Shown one piece after another: positions 1-5,637 of a stretch of DNA of 5,637 nt. The position numbers and the translations under genes were made by a program. The notes under the pieces are model-generated. The model saw nothing but the letters and a program-made list of their open reading frames with translations, did not search any database and was not told the origin of the DNA. Where the stretch lies: positions 1-5,637 of the forward strand of contig JAUWWO010000040.1 in the NCBI GenBank assembly GCA_030616825.1, written 5' to 3'. The first letter of the stretch is position 1, and each line of letters begins with the position of its first letter. Source of the DNA: Candidatus Margulisiibacteriota bacterium. Lineage in GTDB: Bacteria > Margulisbacteria > WOR-1 > JAUWWO01.

Positions 1-403
1 CAACTCTTCTGTAATCAAATCCCTTAAGGGCTAGTTCGATGATATCAACCAGATCGTCATTCCCCAGAACAATAAACTTTCTCTGACCGCGGTTGTACTC
101 ATCCAAAACTATCTTAGCGATCTCCCCGCGTACAAGTTTGACCAGATTTACTGTTTTCATTATGTAATTATAGGACTTCTTTGCCTTCTCGGAGAAACCC
201 TTTGGGGTGAGGATGTATTCGATCTTCTTTGGGGTCAACCCTTTGGTCTTTACGGACCCGCGCTTGATGAGGCGCTTGAGGATGATATTGACTGTACCGA
301 GAGAAAATTTCACACGGCTAGAAAGTTCCCGTTGCGTAAGTTTCCCGGTTTTTGAAATCTCCTCTATTACCTTTAATTCCTTTTCATCAACTTCATGTTT
401 CAT
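1..403 (-). CDS. Winged-helix (MarR-like) transcriptional regulator, 3' part cut by window edge
   Basis: Partial gene; 134 codons are visible from ATG at 403 and the frame is still open at base 1. Residues about 7-75 form a winged helix-turn-helix: helix pair around LTQRELSSRVKFSLGTVNII (22-41), a wing near VKTKGLTPKKIEYILTPKG (51-69), then a long helix (70-103). This resembles the MarR-type regulators found beside exopolysaccharide clusters in environmental bacteria; that match is from memory. From about residue 108 a new segment begins (RKFIVLGNDDLVDIIELAL), which looks like the first strand and helix of a Rossmann-like sensor domain, so this is probably a two-domain regulator. The start is supported by AAGGTG four bases upstream. 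A strong promoter and a TTGAACA array lie directly upstream, suggesting autoregulation. The ligand and targets are unknown. Confidence 0.8.
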   Translation of the reverse strand, partial: MKHEVDEKELKVIEEISKTGKLTQRELSSRVKFSLGTVNIILKRLIKRGSVKTKGLTPKKIEYILTPKGFSEKAKKSYNYIMKTVNLVKLVRGEIAKIVLDEYNRGQRKFIVLGNDDLVDIIELALKGFDYRRV

Positions 404-412
404 TTTACACCT

Positions 413-460
413 TGTTCAATCTCAAAATAAGATGTTCAGATGTTGTTCAAGCATTGAACA
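413..460. promoter_or_regulatory. Operator-like array of TGTTCAA/TTGAACA half-sites
   Basis: A perfect inverted repeat TGTTCAA-GCA-TTGAACA occupies 444-460. Two further same-orientation half-sites follow toward the gene: TGTTCAG at 433-439 and TGTTCAA at 413-419. Half-site starts at 444, 433 and 413 are 11 and 20 bp apart, about one and two helical turns, so they face the same side of the DNA. The palindrome touches the -10 box and covers the expected transcription start, and the last half-site abuts the ribosome binding site. This arrangement suggests repression, most simply by the adjacent winged-helix protein. Binding is inferred. Confidence 0.6.
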
Positions 461-487
461 TTATACTCTTTCCAAGAAAGTTGTCAA
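460..487 (-). promoter_or_regulatory. Sigma-70 promoter of the winged-helix regulator
   Basis: On the minus strand a perfect TTGACA (487-482) is followed by a 16-base spacer and a perfect TATAAT (465-460). Transcription should begin near 453, giving a leader of about 50 bases before the ATG at 403. Both hexamers match consensus exactly; only the spacer is one base short of the optimum. It lies between the end of rph and the regulator, so the regulator can be transcribed independently of the upstream operon. Confidence 0.85.
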
Positions 488-513
488 GGGGATTTTTAAA
501 ATAGATTGAGGTC

Positions 514-579
514 CGCGTAGGCAAGCCTCTCAGGCTTGCTGAAATACAGAAATGTCGGCCTAAGAGGCCGACCTACGCG
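514..579. repeat. GTAG-headed double-hairpin palindromic element (REP/BIME-like)
   Basis: A 66-bp element is bounded by perfect 8-bp inverted ends CGCGTAGG (514-521) and CCTACGCG (572-579). Inside are two perfect 8-bp hairpins with 3-base loops: 521-539 (GCAAGCCT, loop CTC) and 554-572 (GTCGGCCT, loop AAG). They are separated by a 14-base AT-rich spacer. Each hairpin, read inward from its own end, is preceded by GTAG, as in REP sequences acted on by RAYT (Y1 transposase-like) proteins; two REPs facing each other make a BIME-like unit. The two stems differ in sequence, so this is not one simple palindrome. There is no run of T after either stem, so it does not look like a standard terminator. 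No transposase is encoded here. Copies elsewhere in the genome are expected but cannot be seen. Confidence 0.75.
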
Positions 580-1298
580 ATTTTGAGGACTTCCTTCTGT
601 TTAACGATTAACTCCTTAATCCCCTTCCCTGCCAGCTCTAGAAGAGAATCAAGTTGTTTCTTGGAGAAAGGAGAAGTTTCTGCAGTTCCCTGCACCTCGA
701 CGAAATTCCCAGCCTCTGTCATTACCACGTTCATATCCACCTTGGCGGCAACATCCTCAGAATATGGCAAATCAAGAAGGAAGTTCTGCCCTATAATTCC
801 AACACTCACAGCAGCTAAGAATTGCTTAATAGGGTGAGCTTTTATCTTTCCTTGTTCTTTTAACTTAGTCAGAGCATCATACAGGGCTACAAAGGACCCT
901 GTTATTGCAGCAGTCCTAGTACCGCCATCAGCTTGCACTACATCAGCATCTAAAAATATTGTCCTCTCGCCGAGTTTATCCATGTCAGTGACAGCCCTAA
1001 GCGACCGCCCAATTAGCCGCTGGATCTCCTGTGACCTTCCACGAGCCCTACCATGCCGCTCCCTCAGGCTTCTCTCAGAAGTAGCACCCGGGATCATCGC
1101 ATACTCAGCAGTTACCCAGCCAGATCCTGAACCCTTTCTATAATTGGGAACGGATTCTTCAATAAAAGCAGTGCATATGAGCTTTGTGTCCCCCATCTCT
1201 ATCCAGACCGAACCTAACGGGTATTTAAGAAAATTCCTCACTATCTTTGTTTGCCTTAATTCATCAGGCTTTCGGCCATCTGCTCTTACTGGATTCAT
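573..1298 (-). CDS. rph: Ribonuclease PH
   Basis: RNase PH is a phosphate-dependent 3'-to-5' exoribonuclease that trims tRNA precursors and degrades structured RNA in the cytoplasm, working as a hexameric ring. The 241 residues match the usual full length. Family motifs in order are RADGR (5-9), [18 protein letters not shown] (56-73), the RNA-binding stretch [18 protein letters not shown] (86-103), the phosphate-binding GGTRTAA (125-131), and [16 protein letters not shown] (175-190), whose D182 and D188 correspond to the catalytic and metal-binding aspartates. It is the short form without a fused XTP/dITP pyrophosphatase domain. The start has AAAGGA about nine bases upstream. It lies downstream of a probable terminator, and I see no convincing promoter in the gap, so readthrough or a weak promoter must feed it. 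The final Ala codon GCG and the TAG stop lie within the palindromic element at 514-579. Confidence 0.97.
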   Translation of the reverse strand: MNPVRADGRKPDELRQTKIVRNFLKYPLGSVWIEMGDTKLICTAFIEESVPNYRKGSGSGWVTAEYAMIPGATSERSLRERHGRARGRSQEIQRLIGRSLRAVTDMDKLGERTIFLDADVVQADGGTRTAAITGSFVALYDALTKLKEQGKIKAHPIKQFLAAVSVGIIGQNFLLDLPYSEDVAAKVDMNVVMTEAGNFVEVQGTAETSPFSKKQLDSLLELAGKGIKELIVKQKEVLKIA

Positions 1299-1351
1299 GA
1301 TTATTCGTCCTTTCTATTCTTTCGTAACCTTAATCGTCACCTGAACTAAAA

Positions 1352-1379
1352 TAGCGTCCGATACAGAAATCAGACGCTA
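1352..1379 (-). terminator. Probable intrinsic terminator hairpin after the recG-coaD block
   Basis: The inverted repeat TAGCGTC/GACGCTA (7 bp) continues inward through one mismatch into GAT/ATC, leaving loop ACAGAA. On the minus strand the stem is followed by TTTT (1351-1348) and preceded by AAAA, placing it 22 bases after the stop of the 180-residue ORF. The T-run is short, so termination is probably partial, which could let some transcription reach rph. On the plus strand the stem is followed by CATTTTATTT, but no plus-strand gene needs a terminator here. The loop shares a 10-mer with the spacer of the element at 514-579. Confidence 0.55.
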
Positions 1380-1401
1380 CATTTTATTTGTGGTAGCTTT
1401 C

Positions 1402-1944
1402 CTACTCAGAAACCTCTTTTCCCTTCTCTTTCTCCTTTTCCCCTTTCTCCTCTTTCTTTAAAACATCAGCAATTGACTTTGGCTCCTCAGCACGTCCTTC
1501 ACCAACGACTCTGGAAAGCCGCTCTCTGCCGGCACGAATTGACCGTAGTATCCTCGCAGATGTAGCTTCCAGATTGGCCAGTACTTCATCAGCGTATTTA
1601 TCTGCCCCTTGTCGAACTTCCTTTGCGACTTGGTATGCCTGCTGAAGAACTTCGATTGCCTTGCCCTCTATGTCTTCGGGCTCTGTCTTTGCCTTTTGAG
1701 GGAGCCTAGCCCCCTTCCCCTTCTTTGGGATCACCTCATCAAGGACCTCCGCCTTTGTAACTAGATGCTTTTCCCTACCAATCGCCTTTTTGGCAAAATC
1801 CTCTCCCCCCTGAAGAACAAGCCGCACTTTATCTATGACCGCAAGAAGCTTTTCCTCGTTCACGATCGTCTTGGAAGAAAGCGGGACCTTGAATCCATCA
1901 AGTATCATTGCCTCAAGTGTATCCAGTAATCCTAAAATCTCCAT
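1402..1944 (-). CDS. Conserved coaD-linked helical protein of unknown function, shortened form
   Basis: This 180-residue protein is almost certainly cytoplasmic, with no signal peptide or membrane segment. Residues 1-46 (LLDTLEAMILDGFKVPL, then an acidic helix ending DKVRLVLQG) and 93-143 (a helix containing VRQGADKYADEVLANLEA, 110-127) resemble a helical family often encoded beside coaD and rsmD. Those proteins are commonly labelled 'ATPase' or 'F0 subunit b-like' only because of coiled-coil similarity. As I recall the family, a long coiled coil joins the two conserved parts; here a short basic, proline-containing linker (about 72-90) replaces it. The C terminus (151-180) is a low-complexity Lys/Glu tail. 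ATG abuts the coaD stop (TAAATG) with AAGGGG just upstream, implying translational coupling. No enzymatic motif is visible and no function is assigned. Confidence 0.75.
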   Translation of the reverse strand: MEILGLLDTLEAMILDGFKVPLSSKTIVNEEKLLAVIDKVRLVLQGGEDFAKKAIGREKHLVTKAEVLDEVIPKKGKGARLPQKAKTEPEDIEGKAIEVLQQAYQVAKEVRQGADKYADEVLANLEATSARILRSIRAGRERLSRVVGEGRAEEPKSIADVLKKEEKGEKEKEKGKEVSE

Positions 1945-2430
1945 TTATGTCCCCTTTTCTTTCAAGGATTTTAGACATCTTTCCACAGATGGAGGTACAA
2001 GACCTTCGACACTCCCCCCTAAGCGAGCGACCTCTTTTACAAGACTGGAACTCAAGTAAGAGTATTTATAATCGGTCATCATAAAGATCGTCTCCACCTC
2101 CGGATCCATCCTGCGATTGGTCAGAGCCATCTGAAATTCATAATCAAAGTCCGAGACAGCCCGCAGTCCCCTAACGATCGCAGTTGCCTTTACCTTCTTA
2201 ACATAATCCACCAGAAGGCCGTCAAAACTATCAATCTTAATGTTCTTTCGATCCTTAAGCGTCTCTTTTAGCATCGCCACTCTATCATCGATGTTAAAAG
2301 CTGGAGCCTTTTCTGGATTTCTTATCACCGCGACATAAATGATATCAAAGATCTTCAGCGCACGATCGACAATATCAATGTGCCCAGCTGTAATGGGATC
2401 AAAACTCCCTGGATAAACTGCTATTTTCAT
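1945..2430 (-). CDS. coaD: Phosphopantetheine adenylyltransferase (PPAT)
   Basis: CoaD transfers AMP from ATP to 4'-phosphopantetheine, giving dephospho-CoA, the penultimate step of coenzyme A synthesis. At 161 residues it is the standard bacterial length. Visible motifs are YPGSFDPITAGH (6-17), with the nucleotidyltransferase T/HxGH signature as TAGH at 14-17; NPEK (38-41), which includes the substrate-binding lysine region; RGLRAVSDFDYEFQMA (87-102), which contacts ATP and pantetheine; and YLSSSLVKEVA (125-135), the family ISSSxVKE motif. All expected active-site positions look intact. The ATG overlaps the rsmD stop in an ATGA arrangement and there is no strong Shine-Dalgarno sequence, so translation is probably coupled to rsmD. 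The next gene starts immediately after its TAA. Confidence 0.97.
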   Translation of the reverse strand: MKIAVYPGSFDPITAGHIDIVDRALKIFDIIYVAVIRNPEKAPAFNIDDRVAMLKETLKDRKNIKIDSFDGLLVDYVKKVKATAIVRGLRAVSDFDYEFQMALTNRRMDPEVETIFMMTDYKYSYLSSSLVKEVARLGGSVEGLVPPSVERCLKSLKEKGT

Positions 2431-3005
2431 TCTTTCTTAACCCCAGTGACCAATTTATAAAACGACAAAACTGTATCCCCGTAACGAGAATCTCTGAATT
2501 TAATCAAGTTACCAAAGTTCTCCGAGATCTCATGTTTTGCCCTGTGTTCTGCTACAACTAGAGCATCGTCTTTAACAAGCCCTGATGCCGAGAGTCTCTC
2601 TAGCGCTTCCTCTAAGATTGGACTTCCATAAGGTGCGCCCAAGAATATTATATCAAATTTAGCCCCTTTACGGTCCAAAACCTTTATCGCTCGGAGTACA
2701 TCAAGAGAATAAACCTCTGCGCTGGGATCAAGCTCTGTGGCAGCCAGATTTTGCCTGATCGTGGACACAATCCTCTTATTCAACTCAATAAATATCGCTA
2801 TCTTTGCTCCACGAGATAAGGCCTCTATACCCACAGCGCCGGTCCCTGCAAAAAGATCCAGAAAGTAACTATCTGGAACCTTTTCCCCAAGTATATTGAA
2901 AAGAGCTTCTTTTGCTTGATCCGTTAACGGCCGAATCCTCTGACCACGAGATAAGTTCGGCGCTTTTAACTTTTTGCCTTTTGCTTTGCCGGATATTACA
3001 CGCAT
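2427..3005 (-). CDS. rsmD: RsmD-family 16S rRNA guanine-N2 methyltransferase with altered motif IV
   Basis: RsmD methylates N2 of G966 (E. coli numbering) of 16S rRNA in the small subunit, using S-adenosylmethionine. The 192 residues are full length. The basic N-terminal RNA-binding segment MRVISGKAKGKKLKAP is followed by RIRPLTDQAKEALFNIL (23-39), SAM-binding motif I FLDLFAGTGAVGIEALSRGA (48-67), the acidic ribose-binding residue in FIELN (E74), and the C-terminal RYGDTVLSFYK (174-184). The oddity is motif IV: the usual catalytic DPPY is GAPY at 123-126 (GGC GCA CCT TAT), while flanking FDIIFL is normal. Either a lineage-specific variant retains activity or catalysis is changed. The ribosome binding site is weak (GAAG about ten bases upstream). 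It sits 55 bp after recG and overlaps coaD by four bases, a frequent gene order. Confidence 0.93.
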   Translation of the reverse strand: MRVISGKAKGKKLKAPNLSRGQRIRPLTDQAKEALFNILGEKVPDSYFLDLFAGTGAVGIEALSRGAKIAIFIELNKRIVSTIRQNLAATELDPSAEVYSLDVLRAIKVLDRKGAKFDIIFLGAPYGSPILEEALERLSASGLVKDDALVVAEHRAKHEISENFGNLIKFRDSRYGDTVLSFYKLVTGVKKE

Positions 3006-3060
3006 TTAATAATTCTTCAATGACCAATTATACAATTAAACAATTGTTAAGGTATTATTA

Positions 3061-5454
3061 TCAATTGAGCATGCCAAGTTCTAAAAACTTCCCGAATCTT
3101 GACTTAAGTTCTTGACGAAGCATCCCGTTTTCCTTCTTCTCCAGCTTTGGATCTACTCCAAGAAGTTCTGTTGCTGCAGTTCTTGCAATTCTCAAAATCT
3201 GCTCATCAGCTATTATATCAGCTACATAGAAACTCGGCAAGCCAGACTGGGCCACTCCACAAAAGTCGCCAGGACCGCGGATACGTAGATCCTCTTCCGC
3301 GATCTTGAAACCATCATTTGACAAAAGCATAGCTGAAATTCTTTTGCGCCCTTCTTCAGACTTCGGATCAGCAGAAATTAAACAATAAGACTGCTCGGCC
3401 CCCCGTCCAATTCGGCCCCGTAGCTGGTGCAGTTGCGCCAATCCAAAGCGCTCTGCATGCTCAATCAGCATAACCGTAGCATTTGGTATATCTATCCCAA
3501 CCTCGATAACGGTCGTGGAAACCAAGATATTAACCTTACCCTCTTTGAACTTCTTCATAATGCTCTCTTTTTCTTCCCCTTTAAGCCGGCCGTGAAGGAG
3601 CCCTACCTTAAACTCCGGAAAGACCTCTCTCTCGAGAGTCTTCGCTTCAAGCTTTGCGGCCTTAAGGTCTAAAGTCTCAGATTCTTCAATAAGGGGGCAA
3701 ACAACAAATACCTGGCGGCCCCTCGCTACCTCCCCTCTTATAAATTCATAAGCCCTGGCACGCTTCCCAGGATCAACATGGATTGTCTTGACCGGAGTAC
3801 GCCCAGGAGGCATCTCGTCTATCACGGATCTATCAAGATCTCCATATAATGTAAGGGCCAAGCTCCGGGGTATCGGCGTTGCTGTCATAACAAGTATATC
3901 AGGACCCAACCCCTTCTTACTCAAATTTGCCCTTTGAAGCACCCCAAAGCGCTGCTGCTCATCTATAACCACAAAGCCCAAATTCTTAAACTCAACATCC
4001 TCCTCGATCAAAGCATGGGTGCCAATGACAACGTCAATTCCTCCATTAGCGAGTTTTTGCTTAATCTTTTTTCTATGCGAAGGCTTTATGCTACTTATTA
4101 AAAGTTCTACTTTAATCCCCAGGGGCTTAAGGCCCTCTCTTATCCTTGAATAATGCTGCTGAGCCAGGATCTCAGTTGGAGCCATTAATGCTCCTTGATA
4201 GCCACTTTGAACTGCAACTATCATGGCCATGGTTGCGATAATGGTCTTGCCCGAGCCCACATCCCCTTGCAGGAGCCTGGCCATGGGTAAGGCAACCCCC
4301 ATATCGGCCTTGATTTCTTCAAAAACCTTGACTTGAGCATTTGTAAGTGTAAATGGAAGTGAGGAAATAAATTTTCTGAGCCGCTCTCCATGAACTTCAA
4401 ATTTTATTCCCCTTGCCTCTTCTTTAAAGACCCTTCTCCTCAGAAGCAAACCCAATTGAAATGTAAAGAAATCGTCAAACGCAAGCCGATAATGCGATGG
4501 AGTTATAACTTTAAGATCGTCTGGAAAGTGAAGACTCCTGATCGCAGGGGTAAGGTCCTTCAGATCATATTTTACCTTTACCTTCGAGGGAAGCGGATCA
4601 ACAATTGAGCCAAGATGTGATGCAAGCAGTCCTTCCATTACCTTGCGGATTCTCTTCTGGGGAAGCCCTTCTGTCAATGGATACTTGGGAACAATGGGAG
4701 GCAATTCTTCATCATCGCTAATTAACTCGTAGTCCCTCACAGAGAGCTCCATCTCAGCGTTGTAAGAGTTAAACTCCGCCTTGCCGGAAACTAAAATCTT
4801 AAGTCCCCTCTTCAGGATATTCTGCATGAATGGCTGATTAAACCACAGCGCATATATAACCCCAGTCCTATCCATTACAGCAGCTTTTACAATAGTGAAC
4901 CCTCCACGTGTTTTATTTACTATAACCTTAGTGATGCTCCCTTTTATAAAGGCTGTCTCGCCTGGATTTATTTTTGCAATCGGAACAATATTACGCCGGT
5001 CCACATAATCCCTTGGAAAGAAGTAGATCAAGTCTCTAATTGTTTCAACCCCCAGCCGTTTAAGTATTTTTGCAATTTTGGGGCCAACACCTTTTACATA
5101 CTGGGCTGGGCTGTCAAGCGAGGAGATTTGTTCTTTGCTGCCGACTTCTTTGTGAAATGAAGGTTTTAAATTCTTCTCCGCCGAAAGAGACCCAAGTAAA
5201 TTCTCTGCCATTACAACTACTCTTCTTCTTTCATCTTGGTCCAGCATTGAATAATCCTTGAACAAGTTGGTCAAGCTCAAAAGGATCTCTTTGTTTTGCC
5301 TATCAGCCAATCCCATTGCTTCATTCAGCCATTTAATAATGTAAGAAGAGAAACCAATGGTTACTGACCGGTTATCATAACCATTCTTCTTCTCGATTGG
5401 GAAGGGTTTCTTGATGAGATCGATTATGGAATTTAGGTCTTTTCGGAGTGGCAT
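3061..5454 (-). CDS. recG: ATP-dependent DNA helicase RecG
   Basis: RecG is a monomeric superfamily 2 double-strand DNA translocase that regresses stalled replication forks and processes branched DNA. The 797 residues include a helical N-terminal extension (about 1-110) of the type seen in Thermotoga RecG, longer than in E. coli. A helix-hairpin-helix-like stretch YVKGVGPKIAKILKRLG (119-135) and the wedge OB-fold follow (about 155-250, with WFNQPF at 204-209). The motor carries GDVGSGKT (397-404, Walker A), DEQQ (498-501, Walker B; DEQH in most relatives), TATPIPRS (524-531), LLHGRLKGEEKE (619-630), STTVIEVGIDIP (646-657) and QLRGRIGRG (677-685). The C-terminal RGPGDFCGVAQSGLP (726-740) is the RecG-specific hairpin region. 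The N terminus (IKKPFPIEKKNGYDN) fits the extended family form, supporting this ATG even though no Shine-Dalgarno sequence precedes it. Confidence 0.97.
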   Translation of the reverse strand: MPLRKDLNSIIDLIKKPFPIEKKNGYDNRSVTIGFSSYIIKWLNEAMGLADRQNKEILLSLTNLFKDYSMLDQDERRRVVVMAENLLGSLSAEKNLKPSFHKEVGSKEQISSLDSPAQYVKGVGPKIAKILKRLGVETIRDLIYFFPRDYVDRRNIVPIAKINPGETAFIKGSITKVIVNKTRGGFTIVKAAVMDRTGVIYALWFNQPFMQNILKRGLKILVSGKAEFNSYNAEMELSVRDYELISDDEELPPIVPKYPLTEGLPQKRIRKVMEGLLASHLGSIVDPLPSKVKVKYDLKDLTPAIRSLHFPDDLKVITPSHYRLAFDDFFTFQLGLLLRRRVFKEEARGIKFEVHGERLRKFISSLPFTLTNAQVKVFEEIKADMGVALPMARLLQGDVGSGKTIIATMAMIVAVQSGYQGALMAPTEILAQQHYSRIREGLKPLGIKVELLISSIKPSHRKKIKQKLANGGIDVVIGTHALIEEDVEFKNLGFVVIDEQQRFGVLQRANLSKKGLGPDILVMTATPIPRSLALTLYGDLDRSVIDEMPPGRTPVKTIHVDPGKRARAYEFIRGEVARGRQVFVVCPLIEESETLDLKAAKLEAKTLEREVFPEFKVGLLHGRLKGEEKESIMKKFKEGKVNILVSTTVIEVGIDIPNATVMLIEHAERFGLAQLHQLRGRIGRGAEQSYCLISADPKSEEGRKRISAMLLSNDGFKIAEEDLRIRGPGDFCGVAQSGLPSFYVADIIADEQILRIARTAATELLGVDPKLEKKENGMLRQELKSRFGKFLELGMLN

Positions 5455-5524
5455 AATAGGTTAATTTTACCATAAAGTTTTGCCATCTTAAAATTATTAT
5501 CCCTGTCTTTGGTCAGCCGGAAGC

Positions 5525-5553
5525 TGGACAAGCAAAAGCGGTCGTGATATAAA
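5525..5553 (+). promoter_or_regulatory. Predicted sigma-70 promoter for the right-edge plus-strand gene
   Basis: TGGACA at 5525-5530 (5 of 6 to TTGACA) and TATAAA at 5548-5553 (5 of 6 to TATAAT) are separated by exactly 17 bases. Transcription would start near 5560, about 30 bases before the ATG at 5591. It lies in the divergent gap between recG and the plus-strand gene. The evidence is sequence match and position only. Confidence 0.6.
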
Positions 5554-5577
5554 TAAACACCTCACTTATAAAAGTAT

Positions 5578-5582
5578 GGAGA
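5578..5582 (+). promoter_or_regulatory. Ribosome binding site deciding the right-edge gene start
   Basis: GGAGA sits 8 bases before the ATG at 5591. An in-frame ATG at 5576 overlaps this site and has no ribosome binding site of its own, so 5591 is preferred. Confidence 0.6.
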
Positions 5583-5590
5583 AATTTCAA

Positions 5591-5637
5591 ATGAAAAAAG
5601 AACGATGGGAAAGGGTTAATGCTCTTGAGCGCGAGTG
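5591..5637 (+). CDS. Start of an unidentified plus-strand gene, cut by window edge
   Basis: Only 15 full codons are visible, reading MKKERWERVNALERE, and the frame is still open at the last base. The call rests on context: a good Shine-Dalgarno site (GGAGA) at proper spacing, a reasonable sigma-70 promoter about 30 bases upstream of the start codon, and divergence from recG. The fragment is charged and probably helical, with no signal peptide or membrane segment in the visible part. Too little is present to assign a family or function. Confidence 0.5.
   Translation, partial: MKKERWERVNALERE

Noticed and set aside
498..501. RecG Walker B reads DEQQ rather than DEQH as a possible inactive helicase
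   Set aside because: The Asp-Glu pair and all other motor motifs are intact, and Gln at the fourth position occurs in related DExx helicases. These numbers are residues of RecG; in the window the codons lie at about 3952-3963.
207..509. Plus-strand open frame of 100 codons across the regulator and its promoter
   Set aside because: It runs antisense to the winged-helix gene and through its promoter and operator, has no recognisable domain, and the minus frame shows clear family features.
514..579. Double hairpin as an intrinsic terminator for rph
   Set aside because: Neither stem is followed by a T-run on the minus strand; the bases after 514 read GGACCTCAATC. The paired inverted GTAG ends fit a REP-type repeat better, though it could still stabilise mRNA ends.
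1299..1351. A dedicated promoter for rph
   Set aside because: The best pairing, GTGACG with an ATAGAA-like -10, matches consensus poorly, so I did not list it as a feature.
3427..3672. Plus-strand open frame inside recG
   Set aside because: It lies entirely antisense to conserved RecG helicase motifs and has no ribosome binding site or domain; the same applies to the other plus-strand frames in recG, rsmD, coaD and rph.
5512..5530. Small inverted repeat CAGC/GCTG in the divergent intergenic region
   Set aside because: A 4-bp stem is expected by chance and is not linked to any T-run or protein-binding pattern.
5576..5590. Earlier in-frame ATG for the right-edge gene
   Set aside because: It overlaps the GGAGA site that serves the ATG at 5591 and has no upstream ribosome binding site.

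Overview
The window looks like bacterial chromosome from a moderately AT-rich genome. It carries one long minus-strand block of housekeeping genes with a divergent gene beginning at the right edge. No tRNA, rRNA, CRISPR array, phage gene or transposase gene is visible. The linkage recG-rsmD-coaD plus a coaD-linked helical protein is shared by many deep bacterial lineages and Firmicutes. A winged-helix regulator of the kind seen near exopolysaccharide loci, together with GTAG-headed palindromic repeats, makes an uncultivated Gram-negative lineage such as Omnitrophota plausible. That assignment is an inference with low to moderate confidence.

Right to left, which is the direction of transcription: the first bases of an unidentified plus-strand gene (5591 onward) share a 136-bp divergent intergenic region with recG (5454-3061), the fork-remodelling helicase. 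After a 55-bp spacer come rsmD (16S rRNA guanine-N2 methyltransferase), coaD (phosphopantetheine adenylyltransferase, overlapping rsmD by ATGA) and a 180-residue helical protein that abuts coaD with no gap. A hairpin at 1352-1379 probably ends this transcript. Then comes rph (RNase PH), whose last sense codon and stop codon lie in the edge of a 66-bp double-hairpin palindromic element (514-579). Finally, a consensus sigma-70 promoter overlapped by a TGTTCAA/TTGAACA operator-like array drives a winged-helix regulator that runs off the left edge.

The genes serve DNA repair (recG), ribosome and RNA maturation (rsmD, rph) and coenzyme A synthesis (coaD). No dedicated new system is evident. The points most worth a second look are the regulator's promoter and operator layout, the replacement of RsmD's catalytic DPPY by GAPY, the repeat element fused to the end of rph, and the shortened coaD-linked helical protein.
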